Source: an uncultured Bacillota bacterium
Lineage (GTDB): Bacteria > Bacillota_I > Bacilli_A > RF39 > UBA660
Direction: 5' to 3'
DNA: 46,952 nucleotides
NCBI GenBank assembly: GCA_947168485.1
Contig: CAMVLZ010000009.1
Span: forward strand, 1-46,952
The position numbers and the translations under genes were made by a program. The notes below the pieces were generated by a model that did no database searches, was not told the origin of the DNA, and saw only the letters and a list, made by a program, of their open reading frames with translations. Below are positions 10,050 to 19,912 of this stretch, piece by piece (position 1 is the stretch's first letter; each line of letters starts with the position of its first letter).

Positions 10050-11252
10050 CTAGTTAATTTCTACATATTCATAATTTATTTTATGATACTTAGTTATTTC
10101 TAATATTTTTTTATTATTAGATGCATCTGTGATAAACAAATCTTGTACTTTTCCATTAGTGTCAACTATAACATTGTTTTCTTTGTTTGCACTATCAACA
10201 AATTCAAATAGTCCATTTCCAATGTATAACATTATGTTTCCATTTTTACCATGAGAGAAAGTATATAATTCCTTAGAAATTCCATATTTATATAACTTTA
10301 ATACATTATTCTTTATTACATTATTACTATCGGTTTCATGAATTTGAACTGTATAGTAAAGAGAATTATTTAAAGCATATATTGAAGCAGCATCATTTAT
10401 ATTAACATTATTTGTTGTTTTATCTTTAATATTGTAACTGGCATAATTATTAGTGAATGCTTGTTTTTGGTACTTATACACTATGTTATTATTATATACT
10501 CCTTCAACGTCTATTGTATTATAGTTAGTTGAATAAACTTTTACTTTATTATCTATATTACTTAATGGTGCATAATACAAAGTTTGTTTTACATTTGAGT
10601 TCATATCATATTTATCAGTGAAGATAATATTTTTAGTGGTTTTATCAATAATGAAATTTGTAGTATCATATGCATCAATTGATAAATCAGTTAAACTATT
10701 GCTATTAATATCATATATTTTTGATGGGTGAGTAGAAAAGTTTAGATAAACTTTATTATCAACAACATACATTTTATCTGCATTTTGTCCTAAATCAGCA
10801 TATAGTTTTGTTAATTTATATGTTTCCTTGCTCAAATCAATATAATATAATTTTTTATCAATTTGAATATACAATTTGTTATTATCATAATCAATGTTTA
10901 CATTTTTAGTTAAATACATTATATTGCTTTGATTAACAATGTTTTTTAAATAATCAGTATCAAATGAATAAATTGTTTTAATAGTTCCATCTTTATAAAA
11001 TGCTACTATATCAATAGAATCATCAGCTGTTTCATTTTGCTTTTCTATTGATCCAAATCCAACTATATCACCTAAATCATTTTGTTGTTTTTGATTATCA
11101 TCAACAGTTTGCCAACTGCCTGAATTACTGTTTCCTCCAGTACTATTATCTTTCTTTAATACTTTATCATAGACAATATAAGCACTTAAAATTAGTGTTA
11201 TAGCTATAAATATTATCAATAAAACTTTTACTAAATTGTTTTTTTTTCCCAT
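10050..11252 (-). CDS. Membrane-anchored extracellular hypothetical protein (beta-propeller-like, DUF5050-like style)
   Basis: N-terminal TM (VLLIIFIAITLILSAYIVYD), then repeated short Tyr/Asp-rich beta segments (KLYYIDLS, KVYLNFS). Confidence 0.55.
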   Translation of the reverse strand: MGKKNNLVKVLLIIFIAITLILSAYIVYDKVLKKDNSTGGNSNSGSWQTVDDNQKQQNDLGDIVGFGSIEKQNETADDSIDIVAFYKDGTIKTIYSFDTDYLKNIVNQSNIMYLTKNVNIDYDNNKLYIQIDKKLYYIDLSKETYKLTKLYADLGQNADKMYVVDNKVYLNFSTHPSKIYDINSNSLTDLSIDAYDTTNFIIDKTTKNIIFTDKYDMNSNVKQTLYYAPLSNIDNKVKVYSTNYNTIDVEGVYNNNIVYKYQKQAFTNNYASYNIKDKTTNNVNINDAASIYALNNSLYYTVQIHETDSNNVIKNNVLKLYKYGISKELYTFSHGKNGNIMLYIGNGLFEFVDSANKENNVIVDTNGKVQDLFITDASNNKKILEITKYHKINYEYVEIN

Positions 11253-11427
11253 ATTTTTTTTACATCTCCTTTTATTCTACAAAAGTAACAACATAATTGT
11301 TATATATTATTAACTTACACATCCATCATATCATGATTTTTAATAATTTGATATTGATTATAAAAATACTCTAATATTATTCAAAAATTTGCGTATATAT
11401 GACAAAATATCGCGCCAATTGATAATA

Positions 11428-11460
11428 AGTTACGATACAAACTATCGTAACTTTTTATTT
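11428..11460 (+). terminator. Orphan plus-strand intrinsic terminator in a divergent intergenic region
   Basis: AGTTACGATA-caaac-TATCGTAACT-TTTTATTTTT. Confidence 0.75.
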
Positions 11461-11490
11461 TTAATTAAACATGCTTATTCCCCTAGTCTT

Positions 11491-11519
11491 TTGACATTTT
11501 AGGACTTTTGTGGTATAAT
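11491..11519 (+). promoter_or_regulatory. Consensus sigma-A type promoter with extended -10
   Basis: TTGACA - 17 nt - TATAAT, with TGG directly before TATAAT. Confidence 0.85.
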
Positions 11520-11546
11520 TTAGCGCAATTCAAGGGGTTGAGTTGT

Positions 11547-12233
11547 ATGAAAAAGATTTTAAAGATATCATTATGCACATTTGTTTTAGCAATTTCTATT
11601 TTTGCTATGTTTAGAATTGATACTAATGCTAAAACTGCAAATAAAAATGGTCTTAAAATTATAATTGAAGAAAAAGATAATATTGAAAAAGAAAAACAAG
11701 TACTATTAGATAGAAAGAAAACAGAAGAAACTAAAGAAAAAGTAGAAGTAAAAAGAGAAAAAAGAACTATTACTAAAACTTCAGAAGTAAAGAAATCTGT
11801 TCCAAAGAATAATCCTACTACAAAGACTAATAGTGTTAAATATGGTACATTTGGTAGATTATATGTATCAAACTTTAGTGTTGCATTATATGATTATAAT
11901 GTTAATACTCAATCTAGTTCATCTCTACAAACAATAGTTAATAACCAAGATAGTGCTGCCTATTATATAAATAATGGTAGACTTGTTATAGCAGATCATA
12001 ACTATCAAGGTTTTAGTATTCTAGCTAATTTAAACGTTGGAACTACTTCATATATTAAATTTAAAGACGGATCTATAATTAGATATAAATTAATTAAAAA
12101 ATCTAAAGGTGTTAATACTGGACCAGATTTAAAAGATAATAATGGTAATTCATTTCTTAATATGGATTCTGATATAATTATGTATACTTGTTATGGAGAC
12201 GGAATTATGGTTACTCTATGGAAGTTAGCATAA
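11547..12233 (+). CDS. Sortase-like exported protein
   Basis: Start at ATG 11547 with AAGGGG RBS (ORF-track start lies inside the promoter); signal/TM segment; IADHNYQGF and IMYTCYGDGIMVTLWK resemble sortase His and Cys motifs. Confidence 0.6.
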   Translation: MKKILKISLCTFVLAISIFAMFRIDTNAKTANKNGLKIIIEEKDNIEKEKQVLLDRKKTEETKEKVEVKREKRTITKTSEVKKSVPKNNPTTKTNSVKYGTFGRLYVSNFSVALYDYNVNTQSSSSLQTIVNNQDSAAYYINNGRLVIADHNYQGFSILANLNVGTTSYIKFKDGSIIRYKLIKKSKGVNTGPDLKDNNGNSFLNMDSDIIMYTCYGDGIMVTLWKLA

Positions 12234-12234
12234 A

Positions 12235-12263
12235 AAAAACATATACTAAATAAGTATATGTTT
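12235..12263. terminator. Terminator hairpin
   Basis: AAAACATATACT-aaat-AAGTATATGTTTTTT. Confidence 0.75.
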
Positions 12264-12281
12264 TTTATTTGATAATAATTC

Positions 12282-12692
12282 TCATCTAATTAAAAAATTA
12301 TATATTTTATAAATAAGTGATTCATCAAAATGAATTTGTACTATTTCTGATCCATTAATATGTCTAATAATAAAATATATTAATATTATTATAGCTAGAA
12401 TAATACAAATAATATTAAATATTTTTTTATTTACTTTTAATATATTTAATTGAATTAAAATAATAAATATAAAGAATAATACTGCTAAAGGCCATAAAGC
12501 ATAGTAATAGAAAGAATCAGTTATATTAAAATGTAATAAAGAAACAAAAGCTCTAGTTATACCACATGTAGGACATGGTATACCTAAAATATATTCAAAA
12601 GGACATTTATATATACCTAAAAGAGCTAATATTAAAAATAATAATAAAGCTACAATAATTATAATTAAACTTTTCTTATCAAACTTCTTCAT
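12282..12692 (-). CDS. DUF2752-like small membrane protein
   Basis: GIPCPTCGITRAFVSLLHFN motif with flanking TM helices. Confidence 0.8.
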   Translation of the reverse strand: MKKFDKKSLIIIIVALLLFLILALLGIYKCPFEYILGIPCPTCGITRAFVSLLHFNITDSFYYYALWPLAVLFFIFIILIQLNILKVNKKIFNIICIILAIIILIYFIIRHINGSEIVQIHFDESLIYKIYNFLIR

Positions 12693-12736
12693 ATATAAAA
12701 TATACCACAGTTTATTAAACTGTGGTATTTAAATTA

Positions 12737-12976
12737 TTATTTTGAATAATTACCATCAATGAAAGTAACTTCTTCAGTATCAGCATAAGCAGAACCATAA
12801 ACCTTAGTTAAACAAATAATCCAGTCAACTAAAGCCCAAATTCCACATCCTCCGACAGTAATAAGTTTTAGAATTCCTAAACCAACTTGTCCTCTAACAA
12901 ATCTATCTATTCCATAAGCTCCTAAAAACCAAGTGAATAGCCAACAGAATAAATGTTTATTAAATTTCTTTTCCAC
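12737..12976 (-). CDS. TM2 domain-containing protein
   Basis: [40 protein letters not shown]. Confidence 0.85.
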   Translation of the reverse strand: MEKKFNKHLFCWLFTWFLGAYGIDRFVRGQVGLGILKLITVGGCGIWALVDWIICLTKVYGSAYADTEEVTFIDGNYSK

Positions 12977-13035
12977 TCTTTCTCACCTTCCTTTAATTAA
13001 TTATACTACGTTTATATTATTATAATCAATCTTTA

Positions 13036-13776
13036 TTATTTAAAAATTACATTAAAAATAAAATCAATAAACATAGGTATACCAACTATTAAAACAATAA
13101 TATATTTAGTTTTATCTTTACTATTCTTAAGAAACTTATCAATAAATGGTTGTACTAAATATAAAAGAGCTGTACCACCTATCGCAAAATTTCTACTCGC
13201 ATCCCAATTAACTCTAGCATTTATATTTAAAAAATCATATGTATAATCCCATAACATCTTATGAAAATAAACATCTATTACATAATGAGAAACATATTCT
13301 AACAAAGTAGTAACAATCCAAATAATTAAGAATACTAAAATAATTGTACAATCAATATTTCTAATTTTTTTATTATTCTTACTAATAAAATAAATAATTA
13401 ATAAGACTATAATATTTACTATTAATAATCCTATTCCATAATGTTTTAAATAGAATAAAACATTATATATTTTAGGAGTAGTATATTCAATAATAGTAGT
13501 ATATATAAAAGTAACTATTACTATTGAAGATATTACTAAATATTTAAAATTAGAAAGAGTATGCTTTTTACTTATAAATTTCTTTAATAAGAAATAAAGA
13601 AGTAACATACCAAATCCATATATAGGTAAAAATGGTCCAAATAATACTCCTCTATTAATAAATTCATGAGGTTCAACAACAAATCTCATCCATAGAACTT
13701 CATATATCCATCCTATCAAAGCATAAATACAAAAAATAATATAATAATTACTAAACTTATTAATAAACTTCTTCAT
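13036..13776 (-). CDS. Multi-TM protein of the putative ABC-transporter type IV / CmpB-like family
   Basis: YALIGWIYEVLWMRFVVEPHEFINRGVLFGPFLPIYGFG. Confidence 0.75.
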   Translation of the reverse strand: MKKFINKFSNYYIIFCIYALIGWIYEVLWMRFVVEPHEFINRGVLFGPFLPIYGFGMLLLYFLLKKFISKKHTLSNFKYLVISSIVIVTFIYTTIIEYTTPKIYNVLFYLKHYGIGLLIVNIIVLLIIYFISKNNKKIRNIDCTIILVFLIIWIVTTLLEYVSHYVIDVYFHKMLWDYTYDFLNINARVNWDASRNFAIGGTALLYLVQPFIDKFLKNSKDKTKYIIVLIVGIPMFIDFIFNVIFK

Positions 13777-13813
13777 AAAAAACCTTTCTAAAAAAGGACT
13801 ATTACTAGTCCTA

Positions 13814-14812
13814 TTAATTATCTAATTTTATATTTTCTAAATAATAATTCTTATTTTCTTTACTATATTTAAATGTATATACAAACTTATTTAAATCATC
13901 AGTAGAAGTATCTATTACAAAATCATTTGCTTTAACTCCATCTAATTCATCTCCTAGAACAGATGCTCCATCTTCATCAAATGTTAATGATTTACCTACT
14001 TTATCTTTATTAGTATCTAATATAGCTATAGCAACAGTAACTTCTAATTTATTTCTTTTTTCTTTAACATCTAATATTTTTCTTTGTAGTTTTAAATCAC
14101 TACTACCCTTACATTCGTTATCTTTTTTCTTATATTCACCATTTTCATAATCATACTTAGCACATAAAATATCATCAGTTTTAATAGAATCATTATTAAA
14201 TTCGATATCTCCACCAAATAAATAATCAACAGCATCATTAAATTCTATAGAACTAACTACTCCATCTCTATCAGTATCAGCTTTCTTAATAGCTAATAAT
14301 TTTAAATAATCTTGTTCTATATCTTTAACATTAATCTCATCTGCACTGTATAAATAATTATACAAGTTAACTTGAAAACTACCTACATAATCATAATCAT
14401 CAACTAAGTATTTAACAGCTATACTATCTATATCATAACCAAATTTAGCAGATTTACTCTTATATTTAACTACTACATCTTTATCTTTATTAGTATTTAA
14501 TACTTCAAAATAACAATAACTAGCAGCAGCTCCAACAATAAGACAGATTAACATAATTAGAAATGTTTTAAATGCTTTACCCTTTTTAGGTTTATTAGTT
14601 GCCTTTTTTTCTCTTTTTTCTACAATTTCATCTTCTAAATTAGCAATTGCTGATTTTTGACCAACTTCACTAATAAAAGTATCTGATAATTCTTGAGTCT
14701 TATCAACTTTCTTAGTTTCCTTTTTTACTGTTTCTTTCTTTGTAGTTGTACTCTTAGTTGTCTTAGGTTTAGTAGTTTTACTACTCTTTTTAGTTGTGCT
14801 TTTTCTTGCCAT
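13814..14812 (-). CDS. Lys/Thr-rich N-terminus, single TM, extracellular domain with EF-hand/dockerin-like loop
   Basis: KADTDRDGVVSSIEF calcium-loop-like motif; TM FKTFLIMLICLIVGAAASYCYF. Confidence 0.55.
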   Translation of the reverse strand: MARKSTTKKSSKTTKPKTTKSTTTKKETVKKETKKVDKTQELSDTFISEVGQKSAIANLEDEIVEKREKKATNKPKKGKAFKTFLIMLICLIVGAAASYCYFEVLNTNKDKDVVVKYKSKSAKFGYDIDSIAVKYLVDDYDYVGSFQVNLYNYLYSADEINVKDIEQDYLKLLAIKKADTDRDGVVSSIEFNDAVDYLFGGDIEFNNDSIKTDDILCAKYDYENGEYKKKDNECKGSSDLKLQRKILDVKEKRNKLEVTVAIAILDTNKDKVGKSLTFDEDGASVLGDELDGVKANDFVIDTSTDDLNKFVYTFKYSKENKNYYLENIKLDN

Positions 14813-14861
14813 AATTAACCTCCCACTATCAATATAATTCTATCATACATAAAGGATTGAT

Positions 14862-16316
14862 TCAATTATCAATACTCATTTTTTTAATAACATCAGGTAT
14901 ATGTCTAACTGTATCACTTGCCATTAAAGAAACATTTCCAACTTCTTTTTCAGCTTCTTCTCCAGCTAATCCATTAATATATGCAGCTGCACTTACTGTT
15001 AAAAGATTAACTTCATTATATGCAAGTAATCCACCTAATATTCCAGATAAAACATCACCACTACCAGCAGTAGCCATACCAGAACATCCTCTATTAACTA
15101 AGTATACCTTTTCTCCATCACTAATAACACTAGTACTGCCTTTAAGTAATACAATACAATTATATTCTCTCGCAAACTCTTTAACATATTTAACAGGATT
15201 ATTAATAATAATATGACCATCTATCTTACTAATACGAGAAAACTCTCTTAAATGAGGTGTTAAAACTACTTTATCCTTATAGTTTTTAATTAAATTTAAA
15301 TCCATCTCACTAAGCATATTAATCCCATCAGCATCAACAATAATAGGTCTAGTATAATTATTAAATATATATTCTAATATCTTTATATATTCTTCACTTT
15401 TACCCCAACCCATACCTATTACTAAAGAAGTACTCTTATCTAATGCTTTATCTATATCTTCTTTAGAAAATATCATCTTTCCATCACGAGAAGGCATAAC
15501 ACACATAGTAGCTTCTAAAATATTAGGAAGTATCGCATTACCAATAGTATTAGGAACACATAATCTAGTTAAACCACTACCACTTCTCATACTAGCAGTA
15601 GCCATATTACATAACTTAACACTACCAGTATAATTATTACTACCACCTATTATAGAAACTAATCCATAACTATATTTATTACTATAATTAACTCTATTAT
15701 TAAATATACTCTTACAATCATCTATCTCTAATAAAAATGTATCAGTCTCAACATCAAATAATCTATAATTAACTATTTTATTAATATAATCTTTACTCAT
15801 ATTTAAAAAATGACCATATCTAAAACAACCTAATGAAACAGTTAAACTAGATTTAATAATATTCTTACCCAATCCATTATTAGGATTTAAACCACTATTA
15901 ATATCAACACTAATAACATCAATATTACTATTATTTATAATCTTAATAACCTTTTCAAATCTATAATCATTATAAGTACTATAACTATCAAACAAACCAT
16001 CAACTATAGATCTATACTCTTCTATAGGAAAATACTCATTAAGTTTTCTAATTGAAATACCTTTTCTTTCACAATTATCAATAATAATATGATTAAACTC
16101 TTCTCCTAGATAAATATCACATTCACAAATATCTTTTAATTTGAAAGCTAAAGCTAGGGCAATGAGACCTTTGATATTATTACCACATAATAAAGCTACT
16201 TTATCAGAATAATTATAACTTTCTAGTAAAGCATCACTACAAACATCCAATAACTTATTAAAGTCACAATGATTTATATTATTAATAATATTGTCATTAG
16301 AAATTACCCTTTTCAT
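14862..16316 (-). CDS. nnr: Bifunctional NAD(P)H-hydrate epimerase / ADP-dependent NAD(P)H-hydrate dehydratase
   Basis: C-terminal IIGGSNNYTGSVKL, VDADGINML, VLLKGSTSVISDGEKVYLVN, GTAGSGDVLSG-like GMATAGSGDVLSGILGG; divergent N-terminal YjeF-like half (LLCGNNIKGLIALALA). Confidence 0.85.
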   Translation of the reverse strand: MKRVISNDNIINNINHCDFNKLLDVCSDALLESYNYSDKVALLCGNNIKGLIALALAFKLKDICECDIYLGEEFNHIIIDNCERKGISIRKLNEYFPIEEYRSIVDGLFDSYSTYNDYRFEKVIKIINNSNIDVISVDINSGLNPNNGLGKNIIKSSLTVSLGCFRYGHFLNMSKDYINKIVNYRLFDVETDTFLLEIDDCKSIFNNRVNYSNKYSYGLVSIIGGSNNYTGSVKLCNMATASMRSGSGLTRLCVPNTIGNAILPNILEATMCVMPSRDGKMIFSKEDIDKALDKSTSLVIGMGWGKSEEYIKILEYIFNNYTRPIIVDADGINMLSEMDLNLIKNYKDKVVLTPHLREFSRISKIDGHIIINNPVKYVKEFAREYNCIVLLKGSTSVISDGEKVYLVNRGCSGMATAGSGDVLSGILGGLLAYNEVNLLTVSAAAYINGLAGEEAEKEVGNVSLMASDTVRHIPDVIKKMSIDN

Positions 16317-16349
16317 CTTATTCACCTAGTTTGATTATAACATAAATTA

Positions 16350-16378
16350 TTGACTTTTTTTACTTTTTTTGATATAAT
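16350..16378 (+). promoter_or_regulatory. Sigma-A type promoter upstream of the sigma-factor operon
   Basis: TTGACT - 17 nt - TATAAT with TGA extended -10. Confidence 0.75.
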
Positions 16379-16407
16379 ACACGAGATTCAAAAAAGGGGG
16401 ACTAAAA

Positions 16408-17568
16408 ATGAAAGAGGCATTACTTGAAATTAAAGAATTATTATTAGATGATGCTGATGCTGAATTATTAAAAGATGAAGATTTTTTCAAATTATTAGTA
16501 GACAAATATAATATGACTGAAGAAGAAAAAAATTCATTAATGGAGTTCGTTAAAGCAGAAACAAGTACTATAAAAGATGAAGAAAAAACTAAAAAAGAAG
16601 AAGTATTCTATTCTGATGATAGTGTTAGACAATACATTGTAGAAGTAAATAAATATAAATTATTAACTCAAGAGGAAGAAAAAGAATTATTTACTAAACT
16701 TAAACACTTAAAAGAAGAAATTAATACTCTTAAAGAGAATAATGAAGATTATTCTGCACAAGAAGAAGAATATAAACAATTATCTGACAAAGCTATTAAA
16801 GCTAACTTAAGATTAGTAATTAGTATAGCTAAAAAATATTTAGAATCTAATATGGATTTCTTAGATTTAATTCAAGAAGGAAATATTGGATTAATGGAAA
16901 CTATAGATAGATATGATGTAGATAAAGGTTATAAATTTTCTACTTATGCTACTTGGTGGATAAGACAAGCTATTACTAGATCTATTGCAGATAAATCAAG
17001 AACTATTAGAGTACCTGTTCATTTACATGAAACATTTGTAAAAATTAACAAGTATAAGAAAGAATTAGAGAAAAAAGGTATAGAAAAAACTAGAGAGGAA
17101 ATTGCACAAGATTTAAATATTTCTAAAGAACATGTTTTATTCTTTGAAAAATTCTGTGATAATCCTGTTTCTTTATCTACTCCAGTAAGAGAAGAAGAAG
17201 ATTCAGTTTTATTAGACTTTATACCTAATGAAGATCGTAGTACTGAAGAAGAAATATTTAATGCTGTTGATCATAGATTAATAATGGATATTTTAGATGG
17301 AAATGTACAAGGCTTAGATATCAAATTAGGTAAAAATGCTAAAGATGTATTAATCAAAAGATATGGTTTAGATGGAGCAGATCCAAAAACTCTACAAGAG
17401 ATTGGTAATGAATATAAAGTAAGTAGAGAAAGAATTAGACAAATTCAAAATTCTGCTGAAAAGAAATTAAAAGGAAGTAATAAAGTAAGAACTTACTTAG
17501 GACTAGATCCTATAGATCATAATAAAGAAAAGAAAAAGAAAAAGAAAATAAAAACTATTAAAATATAA
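16408..17568 (+). CDS. RNA polymerase sigma factor, RpoD-like paralog 1
   Basis: Region 2 ([56 protein letters not shown]) and region 4 ([29 protein letters not shown]). Confidence 0.9.
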   Translation: MKEALLEIKELLLDDADAELLKDEDFFKLLVDKYNMTEEEKNSLMEFVKAETSTIKDEEKTKKEEVFYSDDSVRQYIVEVNKYKLLTQEEEKELFTKLKHLKEEINTLKENNEDYSAQEEEYKQLSDKAIKANLRLVISIAKKYLESNMDFLDLIQEGNIGLMETIDRYDVDKGYKFSTYATWWIRQAITRSIADKSRTIRVPVHLHETFVKINKYKKELEKKGIEKTREEIAQDLNISKEHVLFFEKFCDNPVSLSTPVREEEDSVLLDFIPNEDRSTEEEIFNAVDHRLIMDILDGNVQGLDIKLGKNAKDVLIKRYGLDGADPKTLQEIGNEYKVSRERIRQIQNSAEKKLKGSNKVRTYLGLDPIDHNKEKKKKKKIKTIKI

Positions 17569-17579
17569 GGAGGTTCAAA

Positions 17580-18770
17580 ATGAAGACATTATTAGAAAGT
17601 ATAAAAAATGATATTTTAAACATGGAAACTATCACCGAAGAAGAATTAAATAAAATCTTCGAAAGTTATAACATAGATGATCTAACTAAAGAAGATATTA
17701 TTAATTATCTTTTAAATGATTATCAAGAAGAAAAAGAAAAAAGAAAAAATCCAAGTAAGGATGAATTAGATGAATTAGATAAAGAAAAACTAGATGAAAT
17801 AGATGAAAAAGAATTAATAAATGCTCCATATTCAGGTGATTCAGTTAAAGAGTATTTAAAAGAAATAGGAAAAATACCTCTATTATCAGCTGATGAAGAA
17901 AGATTATTATTCTTACAAATAGAAAAAGCTAGAAAAGAAGTTGAATTATCTGAATCATTACAAGAAAAAGAAATTAATGAAGAGAAATTAACTGAATTAG
18001 AAAAGAAAGCTGCTAATCATAACTTAAGATTAGTAGTTAGTATAGCTAAAGGATATTTAGGTCATAATGTAGATTTCTTAGATTTAATTCAAGAAGGAAA
18101 CTTAGGTTTAATGAAAGCTATAGATAAATTTGAAGTAAGTCAAGGATATAAATTCTCTACTTATGCTACATGGTGGATTAGACAATCTATTACTAGAGCA
18201 ATTGCTGATAAATCAAGAACAGTTAGAATTCCAGTTCATATGTATGAACAAGTATATAAATTCATGCGTACTGAAAAAGCATTAGCTCAAGAATTACAAA
18301 GAGAACCTAATTACCAAGAATTAGCAGATGAACTTCAAGTATCAGTAGAAAAAATTAAAGATTTAAAGGGATTATCTCAATCACCAGTATCATTACAATC
18401 TCCTGTTGGAGAAGAAGAAGATACATTATTAATAGACTTTATTGAAGATGATAAATCTAATCTAGAAGATGATGTTGAACAATCAATTTTAAGAACTTAT
18501 TTAGATAAATTCTTAAATAAAGAATTAACAGAAGATGTATATTCTGGAACAGGTAACGAACCTGGTAAATTCTCAGATAGAGAATTAGAAGTATTAAAAC
18601 TAAGATATGGTTTTAATGAAGATAATAAACCACATACTCTAGAAGAAGTTGGAGAAATCTTTGGAGTTACTAGAGAAAGAATTAGACAAATTCAAGCTAA
18701 AGCAGAAAGAAAACTAAAAGCCCCAACTAATAAAGTAGGAAAACATATTAAAGCATATAAAAGTATTTAA
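17580..18770 (+). CDS. rpoD: RNA polymerase sigma factor, RpoD-like paralog 2 (closest to canonical RpoD)
   Basis: Canonical regions 1.2, 2, 3 and 4 ([28 protein letters not shown]); RBS AAGGAGG. Confidence 0.9.
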   Translation: MKTLLESIKNDILNMETITEEELNKIFESYNIDDLTKEDIINYLLNDYQEEKEKRKNPSKDELDELDKEKLDEIDEKELINAPYSGDSVKEYLKEIGKIPLLSADEERLLFLQIEKARKEVELSESLQEKEINEEKLTELEKKAANHNLRLVVSIAKGYLGHNVDFLDLIQEGNLGLMKAIDKFEVSQGYKFSTYATWWIRQSITRAIADKSRTVRIPVHMYEQVYKFMRTEKALAQELQREPNYQELADELQVSVEKIKDLKGLSQSPVSLQSPVGEEEDTLLIDFIEDDKSNLEDDVEQSILRTYLDKFLNKELTEDVYSGTGNEPGKFSDRELEVLKLRYGFNEDNKPHTLEEVGEIFGVTRERIRQIQAKAERKLKAPTNKVGKHIKAYKSI

Positions 18771-19735
18771 TGTTAGAAGGAAAATCATTAACTAAATATA
18801 GAAAAGAAATAGAAAAATTAGATATTTATACTCCCGAAGAAGAACGTTTAGTGTTCGATAAATATCAAAAAAAGCCAACAAAAGAATTAAAAGAAGAAAT
18901 AATTAAGCATTATTTAAGATGGGTATATAGATTAGGAATTGATTTTTCACTAAAATATAGATATAACGATGAAGATTTAATTCAGGAAGGAAATATTGCT
19001 TTAATAAAATGTATTGATAAATTTAATCCTGATGAAGGAGTTAAATTTACTTCTTATTTAACAACTGCTGTTGAAAATAGTATGAGAAGATGTGTAATGT
19101 TTGATAAAAACTTAATTAGATTATCAAGAAGAACATATTTTAGAATGTGGAATATGTATTATTCTAAAGAAAGATTATTAGAAAGACTAGGAAGAATACC
19201 TACTACTGAAGAATTAATCGAAGAAATGAATGATCAACATAAACAATTAACTGATGAAGATATTAAATTACTTGAAGTATTAAATAATAAAATATTATCA
19301 TTAAATACATCTATAGATGATAATAATATTATTGATGATATAAGTAGTAAATTAGATATGTCCCATAATGAAGTAATTAGAGTTTTAGATAAGAATACTA
19401 TTGAAGATAAAGCTTTTGATGAAGAGATTGAATTAATAGATTTCTTAATAAGTGATGATGATAATGCAGAAGATATAGTTATTAAACAAGAACAAGAAAA
19501 AGTAATTGATAAAATAATTTCTAATGAAATAAAATCAGGATTATCTGAAAGACAAAGAAAAGTATTACAACTATATTATGGTATTAATACTTATGAACAT
19601 ACACATGAAGAAATTGGACCTCTATTAACAAGTGATAAGAATCCTAATGGTGTTTCAAGAGAAATATCTTCTAAAGAAAGAAAGACAGCAATTAAAATAT
19701 TAAGAGATAATAAAAATATAAGAGGATTATTATAA
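18770..19735 (+). CDS. Divergent sigma-70 family factor
   Basis: [43 protein letters not shown] region 2; LSERQRKVLQLYYGI region 4; start overlaps upstream stop (TAATG). Confidence 0.8.
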   Translation: MLEGKSLTKYRKEIEKLDIYTPEEERLVFDKYQKKPTKELKEEIIKHYLRWVYRLGIDFSLKYRYNDEDLIQEGNIALIKCIDKFNPDEGVKFTSYLTTAVENSMRRCVMFDKNLIRLSRRTYFRMWNMYYSKERLLERLGRIPTTEELIEEMNDQHKQLTDEDIKLLEVLNNKILSLNTSIDDNNIIDDISSKLDMSHNEVIRVLDKNTIEDKAFDEEIELIDFLISDDDNAEDIVIKQEQEKVIDKIISNEIKSGLSERQRKVLQLYYGINTYEHTHEEIGPLLTSDKNPNGVSREISSKERKTAIKILRDNKNIRGLL

Positions 19736-19749
19736 TAATCCTTTTTTTA
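19723..19749 (+). terminator. Intrinsic terminator of the sigma operon
   Basis: AGGATTATTATAATAATCCTTTTTTT. Confidence 0.8.
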
Positions 19750-19802
19750 TTATTTTTTGATTGATAATAACTCTATTATTTGCTATAATATATTTATCAG
19801 TC

Positions 19803-19876
19803 GGGGCTATAGCCAAGTGGTAAGGCGTGAGTCTGCAAAACTTTGATCGTCGGTTCAAATCCGTCTAGCCCCTCCA
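19803..19876 (+). tRNA. tRNA-Cys (GCA)
   Basis: GGGGCTATAGCCAAGTGGTAAGGCGTGAGTCTGCAAAACTTTGATCGTCGGTTCAAATCCGTCTAGCCCCTCCA; preceded by TTGATA-17-TATAAT. Confidence 0.9.
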
Positions 19877-19887
19877 TATTTGAAATA

Positions 19888-19912
19888 AAAAAACTAACTA
19901 TAAGTTAGTTTT
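19888..19912 (-). terminator. Terminator of the giant-protein gene
   Basis: AAAACTAAC-TATA-GTTAGTTTTTTT. Confidence 0.7.

Noticed and set aside
14857-15216. Plus-strand ORF opposite nnr
   Set aside because: Antisense to conserved NAD(P)HX dehydratase motifs.
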